Assembly: GCA_903840265.1 (NCBI GenBank)
Contig: CAIMFH010000175.1
Coordinates: forward strand, 1-64,000
Direction of reading: 5' to 3'
Origin: an uncultured Schlesneria sp.
GTDB lineage: Bacteria > Planctomycetota > Planctomycetia > Planctomycetales > Planctomycetaceae
DNA: 64,000 bases
In this document: one piece after another, positions 1 to 7,921 of the stretch
Layout: each line of letters opens with the position of its first letter
How positions within the stretch are numbered: the stretch's first letter is position 1
The notes under the pieces: generated by a model
What the model was told of the DNA's origin: nothing
Databases searched by the model: none
Seen by the model: the letters and a program-made list of their open reading frames with translations, nothing else
Position numbers and translations under genes: made by a program

Positions 1-50
1 CGCTTAGTCTGACCCATGTTTCAACGCGACACGGAAGTGCGACCCGCACT
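1..50. repeat. Dispersed repeat, copy 1 (partner at 58857-58905)
   Basis: The first 50 bases of the window are almost the same as 58857-58905, on the same strand. The shared core includes the words CGCTTAGTCT, CCCATGTTTCAACGCGACAC and CCGCACT. Only a few bases differ (for example CTGACCC against CTAACCC). Neither copy encodes a protein. Copy 1 lies just beyond the stop codon of the csaA-like gene. Copy 2 lies just before the sulfatase-SGNH gene. This is a dispersed intergenic repeat of unknown role, and the left edge may continue outside the window. Confidence 0.75.
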
Positions 51-64
51 AGCTTCTTGTTTGC

Positions 65-415
65 TCAATGCAGTCGTCCACCTTCCGGAACCGGTCGATC
101 CGGGCGCACCAGCGCTACATTCCCATCATCGTCCGGCAGCCCCAGCGTCAGGACTTCGGACTGATGTTTCCCGATCTGCCGCGGAGCAAAATTGACGACC
201 GCCAAAACTTGCGTCCCGACAAGCTCTGGCCCCAGATAGTTGGGGGCTAATCTTGCCAGCGATTTCTTCGTCCCCAAATCCGTGCCGAAATCGATCATCA
301 GGATATGGGTCGAGTAACGACCCTCCGGAAACGCCTGAACATCCACAACCCTGCCGACTCGAATATCGAGCTTTTCGAAGTCTTCAAACGATGCCGGAAT
401 GAGTAAAGCGGTCAT
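65..415 (-). CDS. csaA: CsaA-like tRNA-binding domain protein
   Basis: A 116-residue single-domain protein of the OB-fold tRNA-binding family (CsaA / Trbp111 / EMAP-II type). The opening stretch FEKLDIRVGRVVD (about residues 12-24) is the family signature, followed by the expected beta-strand block VLAVVNFAPRQIG and a glycine/asparagine-rich end. Length matches stand-alone CsaA proteins, about 110 residues. These bind tRNA or act as weak export chaperones; which applies here cannot be told. ATG at 415 was chosen. A TTG directly before it (418) is equally well spaced from a GGAG element, so the start is uncertain by one codon. It is transcribed divergently from the STN-domain gene, with about 100 bp between them that must hold both promoters. 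Confidence 0.85.
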   Translation of the reverse strand: MTALLIPASFEDFEKLDIRVGRVVDVQAFPEGRYSTHILMIDFGTDLGTKKSLARLAPNYLGPELVGTQVLAVVNFAPRQIGKHQSEVLTLGLPDDDGNVALVRPDRPVPEGGRLH

Positions 416-515
416 CAAGGCTATCTCCGGGAGGCAAGATTCAACTGCAGGTTCGACGGCTTGTTATACTATTCGCCGCTCGCGTCGTACTTCGAAACCT
501 GAATACGAGACTTTC

Positions 516-1628
516 ATGAATCCTTTGAAATGGCCGCTCATTCTGACCTGCTGTGGGTTCATTCTCTGTGCCCCGCCGATCGCTGACGCTCAAACGAAAC
601 CTGATAAACGACTGTTGCAGAAGGTTTCCGTTCAATGGGAAGAGAAGCCGATCAAAGAGGGCCTTCCGGAACTTTGCGAGAAGCATAAGCTTCCCGTGGA
701 ATTTGATTCCTCATTCACCGAAGAGGGGTTCGATAGTGCGACGTTCTCACTGACCGCAGATGGAATCACCCTGGGATCGCTAGTTCACCTGATTTGTAAA
801 TCCCTTCAACTCGTCTCCACGGTCGAAAAGGGAAAGTTACTGATCCTGACGCGAGCGGCGGACGAAGAAAAACTGATCACTCGCGAGTATTCGTTGGCCG
901 CGCTTGGCGGCAACATCAGCCCTCAGCTGTTCTCGATGAATCTGGTCGGGATGACTTCCGGGCGCTGGATGGAAGTCGATCAGGAAGGGGGCGAAGTATT
1001 GGCGATTTCACCTCAAGCAATCTCAATTCGGCACAATCGCACGGTCCACGAAGAAGTTCAGAACCTGCTCGATCAGATCGCCACGGTCAGCGGGGGTAAG
1101 GCGCGAGCTGCCACTCCGCAAGACCGCGCCGAACAGTTGATTCTTCGCAAGCTACAGACCCCGGCTCTGCCGCCGGCCGACGTGACGACACTGCCTGAGA
1201 TTCTCGAGCAAGTGCTACAGAAGAATGGCATCCCGTATTGGATCGATGAAATGGCGATGAAAGACGAAAAAATCGAATGGAAGGATCTGACTTCGAAGCT
1301 TGATGTCAAAAAGGTCGCCACGTCCAGGCGATTGGACTCCATCGCGGCTGAGCACAGGTTGTCGTGGAAATACGAAGACGAAGTCGTCCAGATCACAACG
1401 CTCGCCAAGCTGGCAGACGTCATCTCCATTCGCGTTTACGATGTTCGCAATAAACTCAGCCCGACGTTTCCAAGCGCCGCCTTGGCCCAGCAACTGATCG
1501 CCAACAAAGATCTGGGCGCTTGGATGGTTTCCGATGGTCACGGCGGATGCATCTTTCCAATCGGGACGTCCTTGCTGATCGCGCAGGAAGGTGCGGGCCA
1601 CGAAAAGATCGCGAAGTTGTTGAAGTGA
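516..1628 (+). CDS. Secreted protein with two STN/secretin-N-like modules
   Basis: A 370-residue exported protein. The chosen ATG begins a clear signal peptide (MNPLKWPLILTCCGFILC, cleavage near ADA-QT); an in-frame start 117 bases upstream would put 39 non-hydrophobic residues in front of it. The mature part appears to hold two related modules, about residues 35-125 and 235-320. Each has the pattern of a short helix, the residues VEFD or PYWID, and a closing strand such as KGKLLILT or EVVQITT, which resembles the STN domain of secretins and TonB receptors. It ends with a segment that reads like a third alpha/beta unit. There is no secretin channel domain, so it is not a secretin. A periplasmic or surface role is inferred; the substrate is unknown. 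The next gene follows after 15 bp. Confidence 0.75.
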   Translation: MNPLKWPLILTCCGFILCAPPIADAQTKPDKRLLQKVSVQWEEKPIKEGLPELCEKHKLPVEFDSSFTEEGFDSATFSLTADGITLGSLVHLICKSLQLVSTVEKGKLLILTRAADEEKLITREYSLAALGGNISPQLFSMNLVGMTSGRWMEVDQEGGEVLAISPQAISIRHNRTVHEEVQNLLDQIATVSGGKARAATPQDRAEQLILRKLQTPALPPADVTTLPEILEQVLQKNGIPYWIDEMAMKDEKIEWKDLTSKLDVKKVATSRRLDSIAAEHRLSWKYEDEVVQITTLAKLADVISIRVYDVRNKLSPTFPSAALAQQLIANKDLGAWMVSDGHGGCIFPIGTSLLIAQEGAGHEKIAKLLK

Positions 1629-1643
1629 CTTGGGGCAAGCAGA

Positions 1644-2099
1644 ATGAGCGTCGACGCCGTCGAACAACGCTGGCCGGTGGTGGCACGATGGAAGGAATCG
1701 AAAGAGGACGGGGTCATTCACTGGTATCTTGCCAGTCTCCACGCAGATGGTCAGTACTGGGGATACGCGCATTTCCGCTTGCAAAGCAGACGAGAGAATC
1801 GCGGTTTCACTGGCACTCTGAACGGTGATGTGCTTGTCCAGGTCGCTGCAATTGTCGACCAACCCGCCTTAGTCTCGCCCGGCGAGCGACCGGACTGGTC
1901 CTCGGGGCTAATCGGTATCGGAACTCGCTCGTCTTTTCATCTCATCTTCGAACTTCCATTGGAAACGGATCGAGATCTAGATCCAAAGTTGCTGGCCGCC
2001 TATCGCTCCTTCGTTGAATTGTTGCAGCCCGCAGCAATCCAATCCGTCAACGATGCTACTGCTAGTGCTGATTACGATGATGATGAAAGCGATGAGTGA
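1644..2099 (+). CDS. Hypothetical acidic-tailed protein
   Basis: A 151-residue protein I do not recognise. It has no signal peptide or membrane segment. It starts 15 bp after the STN-type gene and is probably cotranscribed with it. The middle is beta-rich and aromatic (HWYLASLHADGQYWGYAHF), and the C-terminus is very acidic (DYDDDESDE). The coding-like codon use and tight spacing support a real gene, but no function can be assigned. Confidence 0.6.
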   Translation: MSVDAVEQRWPVVARWKESKEDGVIHWYLASLHADGQYWGYAHFRLQSRRENRGFTGTLNGDVLVQVAAIVDQPALVSPGERPDWSSGLIGIGTRSSFHLIFELPLETDRDLDPKLLAAYRSFVELLQPAAIQSVNDATASADYDDDESDE

Positions 2100-2293
2100 G
2101 AGGCTGATTTTGTCGTATCAGTCTCGATTAGTGCTTTCACACTTCAATTTAACTCGAGATCGAAGATCCCAGCGATCCTCATCGCCCGGACACTCGCCAA
2201 TCGACCTTTTGCACGCCACAATCATCCGGCTGCACTGAATCGGTAGAGCTCACCTCGCGGCTCGGTGCCTGACGCCTCCATTTGCTAAGCGAG

Positions 2294-2905
2294 ATGCTGA
2301 TGACTGCTTCTGAATCGACCGTTGAACATGTCCTGGTGGTGCCGACGCTGCTGTTTAAGGAACTCGGGTACTTTCAGGGTTTCAACGCCAATGTGGACCG
2401 TTACCTGACGACGTTGCTCGATCCGGCTCACACCAGTTTTCGGCCGCGGAACGAAGTTGAAGAGGATCCCAGTTACAAGCAACTGATTCCCTACTGCATA
2501 TTCATGCACGACGGGCAAGTCTTTAACTACCGACGAGGCAAGGCGGGGGGCGAAGGACGGCTGCACAGCAAGAGGTCGGTCGGAATCGGTGGGCATATTT
2601 CTTCGACGGACCGAATGCAGGGAGATCGCCGTTACAACGAGGCCATGCATCGCGAAATATCGGAGGAAGTGTTTCTGGACGCAGGGTTTAGCGATCGTTG
2701 CGTCGGTCTGATCAACGACGACGAGACCCCTGTCGGCCGCGTCCATCTGGGGATTGTCCACATTTTTGATCTCGACTCCGCAAAAGTTCTACCACGCGAA
2801 GAGTCGATCTTAGAGACAGGATTCGCACAACCCGCAGAATTGCTAGAGACTCGCGATCAGTTTGAAACCTGGTCGCAAATCTGTCTGCAGCATCTCTTTG
2901 GCTAA
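2294..2905 (+). CDS. Nudix-like hydrolase
   Basis: A 204-residue cytoplasmic protein. Residues about 100-130 read [20 protein letters not shown] followed by HREISEEV. The REISEEV part fits the REUxEE core of the Nudix box, which binds the metal and attacks a diphosphate bond. The spacing between the leading glycines and this core is longer than the canonical 23-residue box, so this is a divergent member. The N-terminus ([19 protein letters not shown]) is conserved-looking but outside the catalytic fold. Two in-frame ATGs (2294 and 2300) are possible starts. A TTG at 2282 is less likely. The substrate is unknown. Confidence 0.7.
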   Translation: MLMTASESTVEHVLVVPTLLFKELGYFQGFNANVDRYLTTLLDPAHTSFRPRNEVEEDPSYKQLIPYCIFMHDGQVFNYRRGKAGGEGRLHSKRSVGIGGHISSTDRMQGDRRYNEAMHREISEEVFLDAGFSDRCVGLINDDETPVGRVHLGIVHIFDLDSAKVLPREESILETGFAQPAELLETRDQFETWSQICLQHLFG

Positions 2906-3031
2906 GAGTGGTCATGGTGTCCAGCCTGACCGCTTGAAGAGCGGTCACGCCTGTCGGTGCTTTGGATGGCATCAACATCGGGTCAGCAGGCGGGAAAATT
3001 GGCGAATCGCTTTTCAAAGGAGTGAACAGCG

Positions 3032-3766
3032 ATGGACATGCATTGGACTCGACGAGCAGTAGTTGGCGCCGCGTTGTCGGCTGTCGCAGCCCCCGCCATG
3101 ATGGGCGTTGCCGCCGCACAAGAGAAGACAGCCGCAGGATCTGCGACTGCTCCCGTCGTCAAAGGAAAGCTGACAGATCAGTCGCTGGGCACCCTGCTGA
3201 AAGCGATGGGCCTGGAAGCGAAAGCGACTGAACTGCGCTACGACTTCGCGTTCAAGTCGACGATCGAAGACGCAGAGTGGGAACTGTCGATGTCGACCGT
3301 GATGAGCCAGGATGGAACCTCCATCTGGATCATGGCCTGGCTGGATGAACTCCCCAAGTCGGCCGCCGACGTTCCACGAACAGCCCTGCTGCGCTTGCTG
3401 TCGGACAACGACAAGCTCGGCAAAGGGAAGTTCTTCGCGTACATCGCTCCAAACCGGCGGTTTGTGCTGCAGCGAGTGATCCCCAACGAAAACATTACCG
3501 CAGCGACGTTTAAAGCCGCCTTGGACGACCTCGGTCAATCCGTGGTGGGAACACACGCTCATTGGTCCGTCGCCAACTGGGCTTCAACCACAAGCGAAGA
3601 TCCAGCGGCTGCTGCCCGCACTGCCGCCCCAATCAAGGGAAGTACTCCACAGGCACCTGCTGCTCGACCCGCGGCTGGGACGCCAGCGACGACTCAAACT
3701 CAAACGGCCAAACCGCTTCAGTCGGCCGTCAATGATTCGAAGTTTGGCGCGGTTCCCAAGAAGTAG
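3032..3766 (+). CDS. Exported YbjN-like protein with Tat-type leader
   Basis: A 244-residue protein preceded by a strong ribosome-binding site (AAAGGAG, 3016-3022). The leader MHWTRRAVVGAALSAVAAP has twin arginines and a hydrophobic stretch ending AAAQ, which suggests Tat export. Residues about 45-165 alternate short helices and strands (LLKAMGLEA, ISMSTV-type strands, FFAYIAPNRRFVLQRVIP, FKAALDDLGQSVVGTH) in the manner of the YbjN / type III secretion chaperone-like fold. The last 70 residues are Ala/Pro/Thr-rich and low in complexity, perhaps a flexible linker. YbjN proteins are usually cytoplasmic, so an exported version is unusual. A hairpin terminator follows at 3794-3827. The fold assignment is by pattern only. 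Confidence 0.6.
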   Translation: MDMHWTRRAVVGAALSAVAAPAMMGVAAAQEKTAAGSATAPVVKGKLTDQSLGTLLKAMGLEAKATELRYDFAFKSTIEDAEWELSMSTVMSQDGTSIWIMAWLDELPKSAADVPRTALLRLLSDNDKLGKGKFFAYIAPNRRFVLQRVIPNENITAATFKAALDDLGQSVVGTHAHWSVANWASTTSEDPAAAARTAAPIKGSTPQAPAARPAAGTPATTQTQTAKPLQSAVNDSKFGAVPKK

Positions 3767-3793
3767 GTCTTCGGATCTCAGCGACATCAAAAA

Positions 3794-3827
3794 ACAAGCC
3801 CGCATGCCAATTGGCTGCGGGCTTTGT
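3794..3827 (+). terminator. Hairpin terminator after the YbjN-like gene
   Basis: The arms AACAA-GCCCGCA and TGCGGGC-TTTGTT pair with one bulged base around a loop near CCAATTGG, and T-rich sequence follows. It lies 28 bp after the stop codon at 3766 and upstream of the convergent small gene at 3870, so it can serve transcription from the left. Confidence 0.7.
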
Positions 3828-3869
3828 TGTTGTACGAATCAGGATCTGATCAGTCCGATCTGGTCCATT

Positions 3870-4061
3870 TCACCTCGGGCTTTTGGGATAGCCACGTTCC
3901 GCATCTTTGCGAACCATCTCGTCTAAGACAATGGGATGCAAATTGATGCTTCGGTCTTCGGCTGGAGTATAGTGGCGACGAGCCCAAGTTCGCATGCGCA
4001 TCTCTTCGACGGGGTCAACATCGAAGGTACGTTCCTGCTCCAAGACTGCCTGCGAGTTCAC
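3870..4061 (-). CDS. Small conserved-looking protein of 63 residues
   Basis: A short soluble protein starting at GTG 4061. It is supported by an unusually strong ribosome-binding sequence (AGGAGGAGG) about 5-8 bases upstream. The sequence is charged with an acidic middle (FDVDPVEEMRMRTWARRHY) and no membrane segment. It contains a WARRHY...EDR...LHPIVLDEM stretch. I do not recognise a family, and function is unknown. The start codon and SD sequence are the main evidence that it is translated. It ends facing the YbjN-like gene, with the terminator between them. Confidence 0.6.
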   Translation of the reverse strand: MNSQAVLEQERTFDVDPVEEMRMRTWARRHYTPAEDRSINLHPIVLDEMVRKDAERGYPKSPR

Positions 4062-4273
4062 GATTCCTCCTCCTCTGCGTCACGGTACCAGATTCACTTT
4101 TCAAAGAGCCCCGCGAAGGTTTTGCCCCTCACGACTCTGATGGTATCTTCGCGGAATATGGCTGCAACCAAAAAAGAGGGCCGCCGCCATTTTTCACGGA
4201 AAATATTTGACCAGGCCGTGAAATTGGCTTGACGTTGGTGGTTGCGCAAAATTGGCGGACGCCGCAACCTGTA

Positions 4274-4870
4274 TTACCAGGGGACTTCCATCAAATTGAC
4301 GATGTGTTTCGCCAGTTGATTGACTGCGGTCTGAGTCGCCGTGGCCTGTGATTGGCCGAGTTCCGGCGCAAAACCGGCCTGCGCCTGCAGTGGAATGGCC
4401 TCGGGGGCAACCGGAACCTCTTGCTGGGCCAGAATTTCGTTAGTTCGCAGGTTTTTCCAGGTGACTCGCACCATGATCGACAATTGAAGCTGACGTGGAT
4501 CGTCTTGGGCGTCTTCACCCAGGACATCCTTACGAACTTGCACAATCCGGCCCGACAGTTCGGTATCGGCACGCTCCCCTTTGGTCAGCCTGAACGGGGT
4601 GCGGTTCTGGATCTCTTTCTGAATCGCTTCGGTGAGCTGATATTCCAAGCCGCGCCGCTGCGTGTCATTTTCGAAGATCGGGACCGAGACCGACTTGATG
4701 TCGGGACTGAATCCATTTCCGACCGTGTAGCCGCAGCCCGACAGCAGCAGTCCCCATAGACAACCGCCAGCGACAGCCAAGCGAGATAGACGTACTTTCG
4801 CCGTTCGGCATTCGGAAGAAAGCCGACTTGTTATCGTCGCGAAGTGTCTTCGATCATTCATACAGATCAT
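4274..4870 (-). CDS. lptE: LptE-like outer-membrane lipoprotein
   Basis: A 198-residue lipoprotein. The lipobox LLLSGC places the lipidated cysteine at about residue 46, after an unusually long N-terminal lead, so a later start (ATG 4861, or a TTG near the hydrophobic segment) is possible. The sequence just after, GYTVGNGFSPDIKSVSVPIF, followed by RRGLEYQLTEAIQKEI, is the typical LptE opening. LptE plugs the LptD barrel that inserts lipopolysaccharide. It is the last gene of the minus-strand run recO - bamD-like - lptE, 21 bp after the BamD-like gene, which groups two outer-membrane assembly lipoproteins. Whether this organism makes true LPS cannot be seen here. Confidence 0.8.
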   Translation of the reverse strand: MICMNDRRHFATITSRLSSECRTAKVRLSRLAVAGGCLWGLLLSGCGYTVGNGFSPDIKSVSVPIFENDTQRRGLEYQLTEAIQKEIQNRTPFRLTKGERADTELSGRIVQVRKDVLGEDAQDDPRQLQLSIMVRVTWKNLRTNEILAQQEVPVAPEAIPLQAQAGFAPELGQSQATATQTAVNQLAKHIVNLMEVPW

Positions 4871-4891
4871 GCCGCACAGGCAAAGTCAGCT

Positions 4892-6472
4892 TCAGTCGAA
4901 CAAAGCTGCCTTCCCGGAGGGTTCGTTCGCTTCCAGCTTCTTGGCGTTGATATCGCTCTCTTCGGGCAACTTTCGCGGAGCTGGCCAGCGCCAGGAACGC
5001 TTACGCGGTTCTTTGTCGTTCGATTCAGCACTCGCGCCATCATCAGGCATTGAGGAATCTTCTTCGGATTCAACCGGGGCCGAGTCCGGTGCGGTTCGTT
5101 TACGGAATGGCTTCGTGATCCGGCTCGGCGACTCTTCTTTCTTGTCGCTATCTGCGTAAGTGGCTTTGCCGGCCGCGTTCGGTCGTCGTGGCATTTCGAT
5201 TGGATCCTCCGGCCGGATGCCCATGGCCTGCTTCCAGATCGATCCCTTCGGTGGATCGATCGGTCTCAGCAAGACCGCACCACTTTCATAGTGCGGGCCC
5301 ATTTCTGCCAGCAACTGACGCGACTGTTCGGCTCGCGATGAATCCGGAAAACGACTCATCAACTGGTGCATCTTCACCGCTGCGGCTCGCTTGTTTCCCT
5401 TGCGGATCCACAATTGAACATCGCTCCATTCGCGTTCTGCTTTGGCAGCTTCGATCTTGGCGAGTTCGTCCCGCAGGCGATCGGCCTCAGGAATATTGGG
5501 GTACAGGCGAATCGTACTTTCTTTCAACATCTGCGCATCGGTCAACGTCTTGCCGTCGTAATCTGAGCCCTGATACGACATCAGTTTCACGTGCGATCCG
5601 ATCAGGAACGCATCCTGCAGATGTGGACTGTTGGGGAACGTTTCTCGCAGCATTCGGAAGTAACGATCCGCTTCGATGTAGTTCCCTTTACGAGCATGAT
5701 GGCTGGCTACCAGCATCATCGCATCGTCGGCCAACGGTCCGGTCGGGTCGTTCATCCAGATCGCTTGTAGAGCAGCCACACCGTTACCGGGGGCATCAAA
5801 CAGCGGTCGTTCTTTGTTCGTGAAGTTTGGCACGTAAACAGGCGTGCGGTTAACCTTCGGCGGCTCTTCGGGGGGCAACCGCTTGCCAGGTTCCTCAAAG
5901 TCGACCTGGCTAATTTCATCGAGCTTGGCGACTTCGGGAAAGTCCAGCCAGATCCGCCCGATCTTGAACAGTCGTTCGGAAACAACGTCCAGATGCCGCG
6001 TGGAAGGAAACTCTTTCAACAGGATCGCGTAGGTGTCGTGCGCTTTCGAGTAGTGTTGCTGCTGGAAAGCAGACTCGCCCTGCATAAAGAGCGCATCTTC
6101 GCGGATGTCATTCTTTTTATACTTCTTCGCAACGCTCTTGAAGGCCTTTTGAGCCTCCGCGTATTGCTCGTCTTTGTACAACTCCGTGGCGGCGAAATAG
6201 TCGTCCGTCCCCACCAGCGGCGGCAACGAACCATCATCGCTATCGTCGGCATCCGCCTCTTGCCGTTTCGCCCAGAAGACATTGCGCATCCGGCGTTCGT
6301 TCGGTCCCTGGACCTTCGTGATGTTCGGAGTCGTATCCTTCATCAACGCGTACTTTTCCCACGGCGTCACACAGCCAGGGAGGGCGTTGATCAGGAACAA
6401 CACGGCGATCACGCGCCAGGGCCATTGCCCTCGCGGTTGCGTTCTCGCGTCAGTCGCATCGCCGTGTTTCAT
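4892..6472 (-). CDS. BamD-like TPR lipoprotein
   Basis: About 526 residues from ATG 6472 (other in-frame ATGs at 6478 and 6529). A hydrophobic leader ends in a lipobox-like LPGC. It is followed by TPR-type helical repeats: YFAATELYKDEQYAEAQKAF, ALFMQGESAFQQQHYSKAHD, then a second group after residue 290 with ASHHARKGNYIEADRYFRML and ERKGNKRAA-like helices. The order resembles BamD/YfiO, which tethers the outer-membrane protein assembly machine, but the protein is about twice the length of E. coli BamD. The last 130 residues are charged and low in complexity (KKEESPSRITKPFRKR). It sits between recO and lptE. A role in outer-membrane assembly is inferred from TPR order, lipobox and neighbour. 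Confidence 0.75.
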   Translation of the reverse strand: MKHGDATDARTQPRGQWPWRVIAVLFLINALPGCVTPWEKYALMKDTTPNITKVQGPNERRMRNVFWAKRQEADADDSDDGSLPPLVGTDDYFAATELYKDEQYAEAQKAFKSVAKKYKKNDIREDALFMQGESAFQQQHYSKAHDTYAILLKEFPSTRHLDVVSERLFKIGRIWLDFPEVAKLDEISQVDFEEPGKRLPPEEPPKVNRTPVYVPNFTNKERPLFDAPGNGVAALQAIWMNDPTGPLADDAMMLVASHHARKGNYIEADRYFRMLRETFPNSPHLQDAFLIGSHVKLMSYQGSDYDGKTLTDAQMLKESTIRLYPNIPEADRLRDELAKIEAAKAEREWSDVQLWIRKGNKRAAAVKMHQLMSRFPDSSRAEQSRQLLAEMGPHYESGAVLLRPIDPPKGSIWKQAMGIRPEDPIEMPRRPNAAGKATYADSDKKEESPSRITKPFRKRTAPDSAPVESEEDSSMPDDGASAESNDKEPRKRSWRWPAPRKLPEESDINAKKLEANEPSGKAALFD

Positions 6473-6584
6473 GGTCATCCGTGACCGAAGTGTGGCAGGC
6501 CGAAAATGGTCTTCAGCGTGCCGGATCATTCATTAACCCGGGTCAACATCCTGTCGTCGGGCTGGGCTGCTCTGCTTCTTGAAC

Positions 6585-7328
6585 TCAACTCAGGTACTTC
6601 AACATTTTGGGCCGACGCCCCAGCACATGCGAAATCGCCGCCGTGGCAATCTGTCGGATTTCCTTGATCTGTTGTGGTGTCAACGTCAGCCGCCGCCACG
6701 CTTGTTCGCTGTCTCCGGCCAGCAATCGCAGGATCGCTACCGTGCCCGCATGAATCTTGATCTGTGTATATTCTTCGTGCTGGCACTCAGGGCAAATCAG
6801 GCCACCCTGATTGACCCAGAATCCAAACGTCTGACCTTCAGTAAGGGGAGTGCCGCAGCCGGCACAGTTTTCAAAGTCGGGTAATTGACCTATCTCACGC
6901 AGCACGACCATTTCAAATCGCAGCACCGCGATCGGAGTGGTCTGGCTGGTCTTGAATGATTCCAAAGCATCCTGAGCGGACGCGTAAAGTTCGGGATGTG
7001 GATCGTAGTCTTCAGTCAGTGCCAACAGCAGTTCGGCAACGTAGTAACCGGCGTAGAGACAAGTCAGATCCCGTTCCTCTGGATGAAAGCGATGCACGAG
7101 CTTCGCTTCCGTCAGCAGGTCCAAGCCAGATGTGCCTTTACGAATGAACACTATCTGACACGTCGCGAGCAGGTCAAGAGCGGATTCGAACGGGCCTTTC
7201 AGCCTCCGCCCCCCTTTGGCGAGTGCCGAAATCTTGCCGAATTCCCGCGTGAAAATGCACACAATTCGGCTTGTTTCACTGAAATCCGTCACCCGCAACA
7301 TCAGCCCTTCGGCCTTCTCACTGGACAT
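6585..7328 (-). CDS. recO: DNA repair protein RecO
   Basis: A 247-residue protein. It has the RecO N-terminal OB fold (EGLMLRVTDFSETSRIVCIFTREFGKISALAKGGRR, read in two pieces), then the helical region LYAGYYVAELLLALTEDYDPHPELY. A zinc finger made by CAGCGTPL and CPECQ (about residues 160-205) follows. RecO anneals ssDNA and loads RecA with RecR in the RecFOR pathway. ATG 7328 is preferred over the adjacent TTG. It is the first gene of a run with the BamD-like and LptE-like genes (gap about 110 bp to ATG 6472), so a housekeeping repair gene leads an envelope operon. Confidence 0.93.
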   Translation of the reverse strand: MSSEKAEGLMLRVTDFSETSRIVCIFTREFGKISALAKGGRRLKGPFESALDLLATCQIVFIRKGTSGLDLLTEAKLVHRFHPEERDLTCLYAGYYVAELLLALTEDYDPHPELYASAQDALESFKTSQTTPIAVLRFEMVVLREIGQLPDFENCAGCGTPLTEGQTFGFWVNQGGLICPECQHEEYTQIKIHAGTVAILRLLAGDSEQAWRRLTLTPQQIKEIRQIATAAISHVLGRRPKMLKYLS

Positions 7329-7559
7329 CAAATCGGCTCTGTCTAAAAAGAGGCACCGGACAATGACAAAGCGTAGTATCGCGACTTACGGCGATTCTTG
7401 CAGCATCGGTTGATCGAATCAGTCGATCCAATCGCGTCGTCCCTGCCTCCACCGGCAACCTGCCGGCTCTCGGACGTGTGGAGGGAACTGCACTTCCTGA
7501 TTCCCGCTTCGCTGATATGCTTCTCCTCCGCGTTCGCATCAGGCGAAGAATTGAAGGCA

Positions 7560-7874
7560 ATGGAATGTGAACCCGTGAATGCTCACACCACGTTCGCTCT
7601 GACTCTGCTCTGCATCGCCTCGGGTTGCGGAACACTCGCGAACCTGAATGGGCAGAGCTATCCGTTGATGGGAGGAACCGAGCCGACGAAGCCACTTGGC
7701 GGGGTTCGCCGCGACATTGGATGGATTACTTCGGTGACTGCCCCGGTCAACTTGTTGTTTGTCGCAGATCTTCCGGTATCACTGATCGGCGATGTCGTAA
7801 CACTCCCCCGAACCCTGACGGCATTAAAAGCCGTAAGCAGTCACGAGGAGCCCACTTCAACGCGCTTGGAGTAG
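7560..7874 (+). CDS. Small YceK-like lipoprotein
   Basis: About 104 residues from ATG 7560 (a GTG at 7575 is also possible). A hydrophobic leader TTFALTLLCIASGC ends in a lipobox. The mature part begins GTLANLNGQSYPLMGGTEPTKPLGGVRRDI and contains a weakly hydrophobic stretch (VTAPVNLLFVADLPVSLIGDVVTLPRTL). The pattern GTLxN...YGG...DLP.S...DT..LP is that of the YceK/YidQ lipoprotein family, whose function is unknown. The gene lies convergent to the cyclopropane synthase gene. Confidence 0.7.
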   Translation: MECEPVNAHTTFALTLLCIASGCGTLANLNGQSYPLMGGTEPTKPLGGVRRDIGWITSVTAPVNLLFVADLPVSLIGDVVTLPRTLTALKAVSSHEEPTSTRLE

Positions 7875-7921
7875 AGAGACAAAGAATGAACCACTGCGAA
7901 TCTCTCAGTGGCTCGATTCCG

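Noticed and set aside
7452-7466. Small hairpin CCGGCA-ACC-TGCCGG between recO and the lipoprotein gene
   Set aside because: Only six base pairs, with no T run, and common by chance in GC-rich DNA.
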